From JAKZVK01 sp965248255 (lineage in GTDB: Bacteria > Acidobacteriota > Terriglobia > Bryobacterales > UBA6623), in the NCBI GenBank assembly GCA_965248255.1, contig CBDFIW010000001.1:806001-870000 (forward strand): a DNA stretch of 64,000 nucleotides, in the 5' to 3' direction. The position numbers and the translations under genes were made by a program. Positions within the stretch are counted from its first letter, which is position 1. Each line of letters begins with the position of its first letter. Of the stretch, positions 1 through 8,312 are shown piece after piece. The notes beneath the pieces are model-generated. The model was not told the DNA's origin, did not search any database, and saw nothing but the letters and a program-made list of their open reading frames with translations.

Positions 1-1325
1 ATCTCGTGCCACAGGGTGGTGCCCCAGTGGAACTGTCCCGGCGGGCGGCCGGAAGGGCTGTCCATCGCGATGAGGTAGCCGAAGGTCACGCCCAACAGCC
101 CGATTCCCGGCATGCCCAGTGTGCGCACGGCGAAATCATCGTGGTCGGGATACAACTCGACCTGTACTGGCTCCTTCAACCGGAAGCGGTATTTCTTAGA
201 AAACGTCTCGATGCTTTGCTCAGCAACCTCCATCACGTAGGGTTTCAGGTAGGCCGCCTCGTCCTTGTGCAGCCGCAGGATGACCTCAGGCTTTTCAACG
301 GCTGCCTCCACTTCCTCCTCGGTGCCGAGCAGCACGTCGTCTTTGTTGGAGTGCCGCGCGAAGTTGTCGAAGCTGTCGAGCAGCCGCAGTGTGTTGACCG
401 TCTTGGGGTTGAAGGAGTCGCCGCGATAGGCGATCTCGAGGTGCCGGCGGCCCTCGGCTTCCTTTCTCAGCCTCATCAGGTTCACCGCCAGATCGGCGTG
501 TGCCGCCCACAGCTCCGGGTCAATCCGGACCGCTTGGCCTAGCAGCGCGGCGGCTTCGCGGTAGCGGCGTGTGACGACATGATAGTGGGCTATGTCGGCG
601 AAGATCTGTCCATACGTCGGGTTGTGCGCGAGCGCTTTGCCGGTCCATTCGGTCTCGACGTTATCCCTGAGCAAGTCGATGGAGGCTTTCAGGGAGTAGA
701 GCTTGAGCGGCGACTCGCCTAGCTCCTCCGCTTTCTTGAGCCCGTCGTCGAGGTACTGGTCGGCGCGGCCGAGGTCCTCCTCTTCGATCGCCATGCCTGC
801 CATGAGCACGAGGGCGTCGATCAGGTTTGGATCAGCGTCCAGCGCTTCCTTGGCCAGCTCGAACGCCTTGCCCTCGAAACGACCCGACATCACCGTGGCC
901 GCTCCCAGCTTCGCCGCAGCGTAGTTCTCGTCGATCTCGAGCGCTTCTTGGAAGAGCTTGGCCGCCTCACCCGCCTGATGGGTGTCGATGAACAGGTAAC
1001 CCCAGCGAACACGCAAGTGAGGGTCTTCGGGACGCGCTTGGACCGCCTCTCGGAACGTCTCATTGGCACGGTGCTTGTCTTCGAGCCTCCAGGCCGCCTC
1101 GGCCTGAGTCCCGAGGTCCTGGCTTGTCGTCAGCAGCCGGCTGTAACACGCGTGAGCGTCGGCGCGTTTTCCACGGTCGAACAGGCGGTCACATGCTTTG
1201 AGGTCGGGGGTGGGTTCACCTGCCTCGGCGGGCGGGGCCTGTTGCGCTGCCGAGGGAAGGGCGCACACCAGCAAGCCCGCGAGGACGGCGGCGGTGTGTC
1301 GGTGACGACCTGTGCTAGCCCGCAT
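1..1325 (-). CDS. Secreted TPR protein with peptidase-MA-like C-terminus (partial)
   Basis: The minus frame is open from an ATG at 1325 to the window edge (441 residues visible), so the C-terminus is missing. Seen: a signal peptide over about residues 1-28 (hydrophobic AAVLAGLLVCALPSAA), then repeated helix pairs of tetratricopeptide type over about residues 40-270 (for example FQEALEIDENYAAAKLGAA and LGQAVRIDPELWAAHADLA). The last visible residues read HWGTTLWHE, which looks like the beginning of an HExxH zinc site as in the peptidase MA (gluzincin) families; the second His lies outside the window. Known: TPR/peptidase-MA fusions are common secreted proteins in Acidobacteria. Inference: an exported putative metallopeptidase. 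The spacer upstream (1326-1964) is full of palindromes, so it is probably transcribed alone. The protease part is less certain than the TPR part. Confidence 0.7.
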   Translation of the reverse strand, partial: MRASTGRHRHTAAVLAGLLVCALPSAAQQAPPAEAGEPTPDLKACDRLFDRGKRADAHACYSRLLTTSQDLGTQAEAAWRLEDKHRANETFREAVQARPEDPHLRVRWGYLFIDTHQAGEAAKLFQEALEIDENYAAAKLGAATVMSGRFEGKAFELAKEALDADPNLIDALVLMAGMAIEEEDLGRADQYLDDGLKKAEELGESPLKLYSLKASIDLLRDNVETEWTGKALAHNPTYGQIFADIAHYHVVTRRYREAAALLGQAVRIDPELWAAHADLAVNLMRLRKEAEGRRHLEIAYRGDSFNPKTVNTLRLLDSFDNFARHSNKDDVLLGTEEEVEAAVEKPEVILRLHKDEAAYLKPYVMEVAEQSIETFSKKYRFRLKEPVQVELYPDHDDFAVRTLGMPGIGLLGVTFGYLIAMDSPSGRPPGQFHWGTTLWHE

Positions 1326-1395
1326 GCGAAGGCCCCCCTTGCGTTATCAGTTCGGGATGCCGACGGAACAGGCCGGCTCTGCGCGCGGCGAGGCC

Positions 1396-1662
1396 CCGGA
1401 GGGGCCAAATATGATAGCCCGCGGCTTCAGCCGTGGGAAACGAGGCGGAGCACGATGAGCCCTGGAAGGGCGATACAAGCGGCCCCCGCGTTTCCGACAG
1501 CGGCGCCGGATGACCTGCGGATCTTGGGGCGTGGTCAGAAACTTGTAGAGAAGGCTGTATCGCCCCTTTCAGGGCTTCAAGGAAATGATTGGCTGTTACT
1601 CCCGGCTGAAGCCGGGGGCTATGATCTCTCGGCCTCTTCGGGGCGTAAACCCCGATGAATCG
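1396..1662. repeat. Cluster of short palindromic intergenic repeats
   Basis: This non-coding stretch between two minus-strand genes holds several short hairpins: a GCGGCTTCAGCCGT core near 1415, AGCCCTGGAAGGGC near 1460, GCCCCTTTCAGGGCT near 1562, CCCGGCTGAAGCCGGG near 1600 and a GGGGCGTAAACCCC hairpin near 1638. The halves near 1460 and 1562 are related to each other in opposite orientation, enclosing about 100 bases. Similar CCACGGCTTGCGCCGTGG hairpins recur near 29730. No convincing reading frame is present. Confidence 0.6.
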
Positions 1663-1806
1663 CGTAGCGTCATCGCCGCCTTCAACCTTCAGCGGAACAC
1701 TCATAACGCCTGCTTGAATGCTTCGGCGAGCTCGCATTCTTCACCACCTGACCGTCGACGCTCGCCATGAGGCCGCCAGCTCCTTGATGCATCTCATTAA
1801 TGCCGG

Positions 1807-1948
1807 CGCGGGGCGTGAGCCCTGCGGATCGATCCCGGCACCAGCCACCCCTCCGTTCCAGGCGCTTGGTCCCCGGCTGAGCCGGGGACCAACGGCCTGG
1901 AACTCGTTTACCAGCACCCCTAGTTCCCGGGGCTCACGCCCCGGGCCA
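1807..1948. repeat. Nested inverted repeats downstream of caspase-fold gene
   Basis: Positions 1856-1902 form one long inverted repeat: outer arms TTCCAGGC/GCCTGGAA and an inner near-perfect TTGGTCCCCGGC/GCCGGGGACCAA stem. A second hairpin, CCCGGGGC-TCAC-GCCCCGGG, lies at 1926-1945, and a related CGGGGCGTGAGCCC motif at about 1808-1823. They lie just downstream of the minus-strand gene ending at 1965, so they could stop transcription, but there is no T-run and the motif resembles a dispersed REP-like repeat. Confidence 0.55.
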
Positions 1949-1964
1949 GTATTAACCCGGATGT

Positions 1965-2864
1965 TCATTGTTTCTCAGCGGCGGCGTCGATCTCCGCCTG
2001 TGCTCTTGCCAACTCGATCAGCAATTGTTGCAGCTGCTCTGCGTACGCGTCGGCTTCCAGCGTCTCTTTACGGGCCTTGAGCTGTGCGATCTGGCGCTCC
2101 AGGTCCTCGCGCTTGTCGAGCAAGGGCCGCAACGCCGGATTCGCCGCCGTGTCAATCTGCTCACCCAGGCGAGCCAGCGTGAAGCCCGAGGCCGCGTCCC
2201 CCTTGAGACGCGGGTGCTCGGTAGCGAGTTTCTTTGCCTGCTTGTAAAAGGATGCCACTTGCCGCTCCGCGTACCGAAACGCTTCGAGCGCCGTGATGAC
2301 CTCGTCCTTATTGATGTCCGCCTCGGGATCGCGCAGCGCTTCGACCCAGTAGCGAGCAAAGACAGTGGCCGTTCTCTCCCCACCGCTCTTAGTGGCCGTA
2401 ATGACGACCCGACGTTTGCCGATGAGCCGTTCGAGCGACGCGCCACTCGAACTCGTCGTGTTGACGATGAGTTGGTCCTGAGCCGGGAGGGAGTCGAGCA
2501 GCTGCTTGAGCCGTGTGGCCGTGAGATCAGGTCCCGGCACATTGAAGCGGTATTGGCGGCCGTCATAACTGCCGTGGCCGATGAGGAAGACCGCCAACGT
2601 GTCATTCGCCTGAAGCTTACCGCCGAACTCCCCAAACGCCTGTTCGACAGCTTTCGTGGTGGCCTCGCGGCCGGTCAGCATCTTGACGAAAGAGCTGTCG
2701 CCCGCCGACTTCTCGCAGATCTCGGCCAGATCCTTGACTTGCTCGTCGAAGCGCTTGGCGTAGCGCAACTCGCCTCCGAGGCCGCCGACGATCAGAAAGT
2801 GCGTCTTCGCGGAAGCGATCGTTGGCAGGCCGGCAACCAGCACAGCCAGTAATAGAACTGTCAA
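1965..2864 (-). CDS. Exported caspase-fold (C13/C14-like) protein, catalytic Cys apparently replaced
   Basis: A 299-residue protein from a TTG at 2864, two bases after the stop of the VWA gene (TGA 2869-2867) and preceded by a G-rich GGGGGGTGG that can act as ribosome-binding site; upstream in-frame starts would lie inside the VWA gene. Residues 1-19 are a signal peptide ending IASA. The region 23-145 resembles caspase/legumain-type peptidases: beta strand FLIVGG, histidine in FLIGHGS (about His97), and LIVNTTSSSGAS where the family normally has a catalytic Cys before SG; here that position is Ser (about 139). Residues 250-299 are a Glu/Ala/Gln-rich coiled coil. Inference: translationally coupled third member of the VWA/DUF4159 cassette, perhaps a non-proteolytic binding protein. 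Family assignment rests on motifs only. Confidence 0.65.
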   Translation of the reverse strand: MTVLLLAVLVAGLPTIASAKTHFLIVGGLGGELRYAKRFDEQVKDLAEICEKSAGDSSFVKMLTGREATTKAVEQAFGEFGGKLQANDTLAVFLIGHGSYDGRQYRFNVPGPDLTATRLKQLLDSLPAQDQLIVNTTSSSGASLERLIGKRRVVITATKSGGERTATVFARYWVEALRDPEADINKDEVITALEAFRYAERQVASFYKQAKKLATEHPRLKGDAASGFTLARLGEQIDTAANPALRPLLDKREDLERQIAQLKARKETLEADAYAEQLQQLLIELARAQAEIDAAAEKQ

Positions 2865-2866
2865 GT

Positions 2867-5116
2867 TCAGACCACCCCCCAGCGGCGCCGCAGCAGCCAT
2901 TCCGAAGCTTTGAGCGCGATCAGTAGAAAGAAGAATAGTGGCATATCCCACAGGTCGAGCATCTCGCGCGCCGTGATACCGGCTTCGGAGAAACGAATCT
3001 CCTGAGCCAAGCCCGATACGTCGTCGAGCGTCCAATACCGCCCGCCGGTCTGCTCGGCCAGTTTCTCAAGCAACTCCCGATTCTGTTCCGGACGAAAATC
3101 TTCCGCGACGCCGTCTTCCCGTCGGAAATGCAGGACATCGGTGCCGAGCGACGTTTCGCCAATGTTCGCGTTGACCTCGGCACGATAGGCACCGGCCGCG
3201 GCGGCCGTCACTTCGGCCTCGAACACACTCTCTTCCTCGGGCGACGGATGCATCTCGACCGTCATCGCGTCGCCCGACTCCGGCGTGACGGTGGCAATCA
3301 CAGTGGCGGCATTGGCGGGCAGGTACTCGTCTGTGCGGACCTCCGCGCGGAGCCTCACGCGCATCTCGTCGGCGTACAGACTGCGGTCGCTCGAAAGCGC
3401 GAGCCTGCCGGGCGTCTCGGCCACCAGGTTGCGCAATAACTGTCGCCAGAAGGTATGGTGTCGCGTGTCGTCATGCGGCAGGCCCATCTTCCAGCGCCAG
3501 GTCCCGCCGGTCGCGAAGACGATCGCCTTTCCCCGGCCGAAGTGTTGCGAGACGAGCAGAGGGTGTGTGGCGCCGTTCGCCTTCAGGTTGATCAGGGGAA
3601 TGCCTGCCGGTTTGATATCGCCCACCAGTTGGTAATCCGCGACCTGAGGCAGACCCTTCCACTGCTCGCGATTCTTCTCAGGGTCTTCTTCGAAGCGGCA
3701 GATCAGCGAGTTCAGGCCCTGGGGCGTCAACTCGATATCGGCTTTGGCCCTGATGAAGGTTTCTTGAGAACTCTCCGGCAACGCGACCGGCAACACCTCC
3801 GCCACCTTCGAGACGCCCCAGCCACCGTCCGCCAGCCCTCGCCGGCCGCCGAGCAACAGCAAGGTACCGCCGCGGCGGCTGACGAACTCGCGAATCAATT
3901 CCTGTTGCTCGTCCGAGAAGAAGGCGGCTTCGATGCTGCCGATGGCCAGCGCGTCATAGGCAAAAAGCTCCTTGGCCGTGGCGGGGAAGCCATCGACGAG
4001 TTCCTTGCGGTCGTCCACACCCTGCCGGTAGAACTTGTTTGGGGTGGTCCGCAGCATCGTCACAAGGCGGATGCTCGCGTCCTTGCCGATGGCGCGGCGG
4101 ATGAACTTGTACTCCCAGCGCGGCTCGCCCTCGATGTAGAGAATGCTGCGGCGCCCTTGGGGCACATCGACCACCCGTACCTGCACGTTGTTGCCGAGTA
4201 CGGTTTCACCCTCAACCCCGTCGAGAATGAAGCGCATGTTGCGGACGCCGGCCTCGCCCGAGCTGAAATCGATCCACTCGGTTTGAACCGTTTCACCCCG
4301 GCGAAGCGTGATCTCTTTCGATGCCATCACACTGCTGCCGTCGCGAACGCTGAGCCGCGTGGTGACCTGCCGTTTGCCGCTGTGGCGGATCGTCACCTGG
4401 GCGTTCACGCGCGACCGCGGCAGTGTCCGTCCCGCGACCATCACGTCGGCCAACTCGATGTCCTCGGGGATCTCGGTTCTTCCCACGCCCACCGTGTGGA
4501 CCGGGATCCGGCGGCGGCGAATGTCGGCCATCAGGCGGCGATCGAAGCGGCCGGAGTTATCCGAGCCGTCGCTGAAGACCACGACGGCGCCTAGCGGCAG
4601 TACGGTCGACTCGCCGAGCAGCCCCGAGACCGACTCACCGATACGCGTGCTTGCGCTCGCAGCCGCGACCCTCTCCAACTCGGTCAGTCGCTGCAATTGA
4701 CTCGAGAAGGTATACAGCCGCACCCGGAACTTTTCGCGCAACTGGTCGAGCAGTCCGCCTTCCAGCGAGTTGCGTACGAGGTCGAGCCGCGTCTGTTCGC
4801 CCTCGGGCAGCATCATGCTGCGCGACGTGTCAATCAGCACGGAGACAATGTTCTGCCTCGAGCGCAGCGACCGGATGCTGATCGCCGGTTGCCACAGCAT
4901 CAACAGCGCCAGCAGGACGGTCGCGATCTGAAAAGCGCTCAGCATGTAGGGCCGCCGGCCCTCCAGCCGTCCTTTGTTGCGGCTCACGTGCCACAGTAGC
5001 CCACCCACCGCGGCTGCCATCAACAGCAGCAGCAGCCACAGCGGCCATCCGCTCGCGAAGACGAGCTCTCCCTTGCGGAAGACGGTCGTCGGGTACTTGA
5101 AGAGGAGCTCAAACAC
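2867..5116 (-). CDS. Membrane protein with VWA domain and glutamine-amidotransferase-like region
   Basis: A 749-residue membrane protein. Two N-terminal membrane helices (about 24-45 and 60-77) precede a von Willebrand A domain with an intact metal-ion site DTSRS (residues 96-100). The middle carries immunoglobulin-like sheet and then a class-I glutamine-amidotransferase-like (DUF1355-type) region around LYIEGEPRWEYKFIRR, without the Cys-His pair of active amidotransferases. A final helix (about 726-742) anchors the C-terminus, ending RRRWGVV. Such proteins occur in Planctomycetes and Acidobacteria beside MoxR/DUF58/DUF4159 genes and are thought to act in envelope-associated complexes; the substrate is unknown. 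Here the gene lies 17 bases downstream of the DUF4159 gene and 2 bases upstream of the caspase-fold gene, so the three look co-transcribed. Confidence 0.85.
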   Translation of the reverse strand: MFELLFKYPTTVFRKGELVFASGWPLWLLLLLMAAAVGGLLWHVSRNKGRLEGRRPYMLSAFQIATVLLALLMLWQPAISIRSLRSRQNIVSVLIDTSRSMMLPEGEQTRLDLVRNSLEGGLLDQLREKFRVRLYTFSSQLQRLTELERVAAASASTRIGESVSGLLGESTVLPLGAVVVFSDGSDNSGRFDRRLMADIRRRRIPVHTVGVGRTEIPEDIELADVMVAGRTLPRSRVNAQVTIRHSGKRQVTTRLSVRDGSSVMASKEITLRRGETVQTEWIDFSSGEAGVRNMRFILDGVEGETVLGNNVQVRVVDVPQGRRSILYIEGEPRWEYKFIRRAIGKDASIRLVTMLRTTPNKFYRQGVDDRKELVDGFPATAKELFAYDALAIGSIEAAFFSDEQQELIREFVSRRGGTLLLLGGRRGLADGGWGVSKVAEVLPVALPESSQETFIRAKADIELTPQGLNSLICRFEEDPEKNREQWKGLPQVADYQLVGDIKPAGIPLINLKANGATHPLLVSQHFGRGKAIVFATGGTWRWKMGLPHDDTRHHTFWRQLLRNLVAETPGRLALSSDRSLYADEMRVRLRAEVRTDEYLPANAATVIATVTPESGDAMTVEMHPSPEEESVFEAEVTAAAAGAYRAEVNANIGETSLGTDVLHFRREDGVAEDFRPEQNRELLEKLAEQTGGRYWTLDDVSGLAQEIRFSEAGITAREMLDLWDMPLFFFLLIALKASEWLLRRRWGVV

Positions 5117-5133
5117 GAGGCGGAATCCAGGGG

Positions 5134-5969
5134 CTAGTGCGTCATTGCATAGATGACGTAGTTGATGCCGAACCGATAGGCGAGCGCGGTCATCTTTTCA
5201 GGATACTCGGGCCAGTCAGCGTGCTCCCAGGCATCCCCTAAATCCATATTAAAGTTAATCGCCACCATCAGGCGGCTTTCGTCGTCGAAAATGCCCCTCC
5301 AGTGGGGGTAGTAGCCGTCCCTTTCGTAAGTGGCGCCGCTCCATATATACTGACGCCCCGGATCTGGATTCGTTGATCGAGGTCGTAGAGCACGTGCAAG
5401 ATGGGCTCGTCGGCCTGAAGGTCGAGGATCGGACGGTCCGGAAAAACGCGCTGCATGCTTTCGAGAAACGAAGCCCATTGATACGTCCCGTGGAAGTCGT
5501 CGACGACCAGGAAGCCGCCGCGCAGCAGATACTCTCGCAGATGCTCGGCCTCTTCGAGACTCAAGTACCAGCGCCCAGCCTCGACCGCGTACAACCAGGG
5601 GTATTCGAACAGCTCCTCGTCGAGAGGGCGGACAAGGCGCCCGCCCTCGGAAGCATCGAGGTTCGTCAGCCGGCGTACTCCCTGCATGAAGTGGTACTCA
5701 GCCTCGGGATAGTCTGTTGCCCACCCTCCGCGGCGGCCCCAGCGCCCCATGCCGCTGTCATAGACCAGCCGTGCGAAATGGAATTCCGCGGGCTGCTCGG
5801 TCGGAGTGAAGTATCTCGGCTCCTCAAGCCGAAGGTTGCGGAAGCTTTGCAGAGCAAAAAGCAGAGGCGCCGCCAACACCAGAGAAAGTCCGAGCCTGAC
5901 CCAGGTCGTTCGCTGACGTTCCGCTGCCATCCGGCCGGTTCTCTTGCCGAGTCTGCCCAAGGGTAACAT
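5134..5969 (-). pseudogene. DUF4159 protein gene, interrupted by a one-base frameshift
   Basis: Two minus frames together give one DUF4159 protein. The N-terminal frame has a membrane helix (LGLSLVLAAPLLFAL) and the conserved FHFARLVYDSG, YPWLYAVEAGRW and GGFLVVDDFHGTYQWASF blocks; the C-terminal frame continues with YERDGYYPHWRGIFDDESRL, INFNMDLGDAWEHADWPEYP and a MTH end typical of the family. The switch is at the CCCC run 5356-5359; one extra C (a G on the coding strand) would restore IRGRQYIWSGATYERDG. This is either a real lesion or a sequencing indel. ATG 5969 is chosen as start; ATG 5930 is also possible. It is the first gene of the cassette with the VWA protein. Function of DUF4159 is unknown. 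Confidence 0.75.
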
Positions 5970-6398
5970 AGGGTCCCCGGTGGCAGTGTGAGTCGGTGTG
6001 AGTGAACCGACAACCGATGGCTCTGCCGCTTCAATCGTCGTATTGCGCTTCGGCCGTAAGCCGTTGTTGAGAGTCGAGAGCGGCCGGATCGCCTCGGTCA
6101 CCGTCCCTTCGCCGCGGACGTCCCGCCACCACCGGCCCATATACGCGGATCGGAGCCGCAGCGCCTGCCAAAAGTGACAGGGACCTCCGGAGGAGAATCA
6201 GAGCCCCGCCCGTCAGGGTGGGGTTAAGCCCGCACCGAAACGCGGAAACCACTCACACCGCGGGTTCCCTTTTCAGTTCCGGCCCGTCCGGGTGAGGACA
6301 ATGCGAAGAACGAGTGGGGCAGGCTTCCTTGCCTGGCGGTCGCAGCTAGCCACCGGAAGATGGGCATGCAAGGAGATTACCAATGCTCCCCTCCTCAG
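5970..6398. other. Intergenic region, no gene recognised
   Basis: About 430 bases between two minus-strand genes. Short frames exist but show no family resemblance or ribosome-binding site. It presumably holds the promoter of the DUF4159-VWA-caspase cassette; no clear promoter boxes were seen. Confidence 0.4.
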
Positions 6399-7292
6399 CT
6401 ACTCCGCCTTCGCGCCCGGCTTGTAGTACCCCGGATCGATCGGCTCGTTGTGGACCGCCGTCGCGAATCCCATCTCCCACTCCGACACGGCCGACCCGGG
6501 GCCGCCCCCCTGATTGCTTCGGTTGTAGTGAATCTTCCAGTTGGCCGGCAGCATGAGCCCGTCGATCGCCTGGAAGTTCCAGAATGTTTCCGTGACGTGA
6601 ACGTAAGTGCTCTGAATGCCGACCGAGGCGTCGGGATCGGCTCCTATCCCGCCCGGAATCTCGTAGCGGTAGCTGGTCTGGACGTGTCGGTACGTGTCCG
6701 GTTCGAAGAAAAGCTGAATACGCACGCTGCCCCCGCCCTTACGCGGCTTGTAGTCGAGGCGATGGAGCTTGAGTTTCTCCACCTTCTTGAGTCCGGCGTT
6801 TTTCAGCTTCGGGTTCCGCGTCTCGAGGGCCAGTAGCGGCCAAGCGGTTGAGGTCACTCCTCCGAGCAAGCCTTCCCGGAGGATGAATTGGTTGGCTTGG
6901 AAGAACTCACCCAAGTGAGAGCGTCCGTTTTGAAATCCTTGGAAGATACGGGCATCGCCTCCGTTGAAGATCAAATGCTCACCGTAGTAGGTGGGGTTAC
7001 CCTGGGTATCGAACCGGAAGCTGAAGCTCGATCCGTCGGAGGCGTGGAAAACGCTGCCGGGCACCTGGCCCTGGCCGCCCAACAGTACGCGCCACATACC
7101 CTTACCGCGGAAGACGCGCGACTTGGTGCTGCCGCGGACCTCCGCAGGACCAATCGAGTCCAGATGGAAGCTTACCAGCTCCTCGGGTTTGAGCTTCTTT
7201 TTGGCCGCGAGCGCCGCCGGAAAGACAGCTACCGCGAGCAGCACTGTAGCGAAACGGTGGAGTCTGCGGGAGGCCCCGCGATCTTTAGCCAT
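6399..7292 (-). CDS. Conserved exported protein of unknown function
   Basis: A 297-residue protein starting at ATG 7292, preceded by AAGGGG at good spacing. Residues 1-29 are a signal peptide (LLAVAVFPAALAA). The mature part is rich in beta-strand patterns with the segments VRGSTKSRVFRGKGMWRVLL, SFRFDTQGNPTYYGEHLIF and DYKPRKGGGSVRIQLFFEP. The sequence LQTSYRYEI-like portion and the motif YVHVTETFWNFQAIDGLMLP resemble acidobacterial outer-membrane lipoprotein-sorting-like proteins with a LolA/LolB-type fold, but I cannot assign a family by eye. It stands alone, divergent from lepB. Confidence 0.65.
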   Translation of the reverse strand: MAKDRGASRRLHRFATVLLAVAVFPAALAAKKKLKPEELVSFHLDSIGPAEVRGSTKSRVFRGKGMWRVLLGGQGQVPGSVFHASDGSSFSFRFDTQGNPTYYGEHLIFNGGDARIFQGFQNGRSHLGEFFQANQFILREGLLGGVTSTAWPLLALETRNPKLKNAGLKKVEKLKLHRLDYKPRKGGGSVRIQLFFEPDTYRHVQTSYRYEIPGGIGADPDASVGIQSTYVHVTETFWNFQAIDGLMLPANWKIHYNRSNQGGGPGSAVSEWEMGFATAVHNEPIDPGYYKPGAKAE

Positions 7293-7505
7293 TTGTACCC
7301 CTTACTCGAACGTCTACTGGATTTTCGCGGGCTCTTGAGGGTTTGTCAACTGCAAGGTTTCGAGAATCTATCGGTGCGTCCCAGCGCGTCAAGGGGCTCG
7401 ATCGGCTTCAACATCGCGGTGTAGCGCTTGGCAGCACTCCTGAGACCACCGTGGATCAAGGCTTTTGGCTAGAATGAGAACTTGCGTTGAGGAGCGCATA
7501 GTCTT

Positions 7506-8312
7506 GTGACGAAGAGAGAACAGGCCCCAGACACAAAGCCGGAACCGTCCCAGCAGGCCGACGAGCGGCCACCGCCGCCACGGCGCGGGGTGATCGCCGA
7601 ATGGACGGTCACTATTGTCCTGCTACTGTTCGGAACCACGACCCTAGTCCAGGCCTTCGTGATTCCCACTGGCTCGATGCAGGAGTCCCTGTTGATCGGC
7701 GATCACCTGTTGGTGGACAAGCTTGCCTATTCACCCCGTGGCGGTGTGGGCAAGCTCTTGCTGCCGTACCAGGATGTCGAGCGTGGTGACATCATCGTCT
7801 TTCGCTACCCGGTGGACCTTGAACAAACGTTTGTAAAACGCGTGGTGGGCATCCCGGGCGACCGCATCCGCCTTGAAAACAGGCAGCTGTATGTGAATGG
7901 ACATTCGGTCGACGAACCCTACGTGGTCCACAAGACCCCCTACGTTGACCACTACCGCGACAGTTTCCCGGCGACGGGCGAACCGAATCTGCAGGCGAAT
8001 CCACGGGTGTTGAACCTGCTTCGCAACCACGTGGTCGACGGCCAAGTCGTGGTGCCGCCGGACAGCTACTTTGCCATGGGGGACAATCGCGACCAGTCTC
8101 TCGACAGCCGCTATTGGGGGTTCGTGCCGCGGGAGAACATCATCGGCAAGCCGTTAGTGATCTACTGGTCCTTCGATGCGCCCACCGAGAACCTCCAGGA
8201 CGCCGGCGTGTCGTTCTCTCATCTCCAGTACGTACTTTTCAACTTCTTTGGTAAGACTCGGTGGAGTCGTACGTTCCGGCTGATTCATCCCCACAATCTG
8301 AGTGCGCCATGA
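7506..8312 (+). CDS. lepB: Signal peptidase I
   Basis: Removes signal peptides from exported proteins at the outer face of the cytoplasmic membrane. The 268-residue protein starts with GTG 7506. Residues 33-53 form the membrane anchor, followed by the nucleophile box IPTGSMQ (Ser57) and the general-base box TFVKRVVGIPGD (Lys111); the later box YFAMGDNRDQSLDSRYWG is also present. The Pro/Gln-rich 30-residue N-terminus before the anchor is typical of this group. The stop overlaps the start of the downstream guanylyltransferase gene by 4 bases (ATGA), implying translational coupling. Confidence 0.95.
   Translation: MTKREQAPDTKPEPSQQADERPPPPRRGVIAEWTVTIVLLLFGTTTLVQAFVIPTGSMQESLLIGDHLLVDKLAYSPRGGVGKLLLPYQDVERGDIIVFRYPVDLEQTFVKRVVGIPGDRIRLENRQLYVNGHSVDEPYVVHKTPYVDHYRDSFPATGEPNLQANPRVLNLLRNHVVDGQVVVPPDSYFAMGDNRDQSLDSRYWGFVPRENIIGKPLVIYWSFDAPTENLQDAGVSFSHLQYVLFNFFGKTRWSRTFRLIHPHNLSAP

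Noticed and set aside
3455..4594. Long plus-strand frame of 379 codons inside the VWA gene
   Set aside because: It is antisense to a gene with clear VWA motifs and has the Arg/His/Gln-rich composition of a shadow frame in GC-rich DNA.
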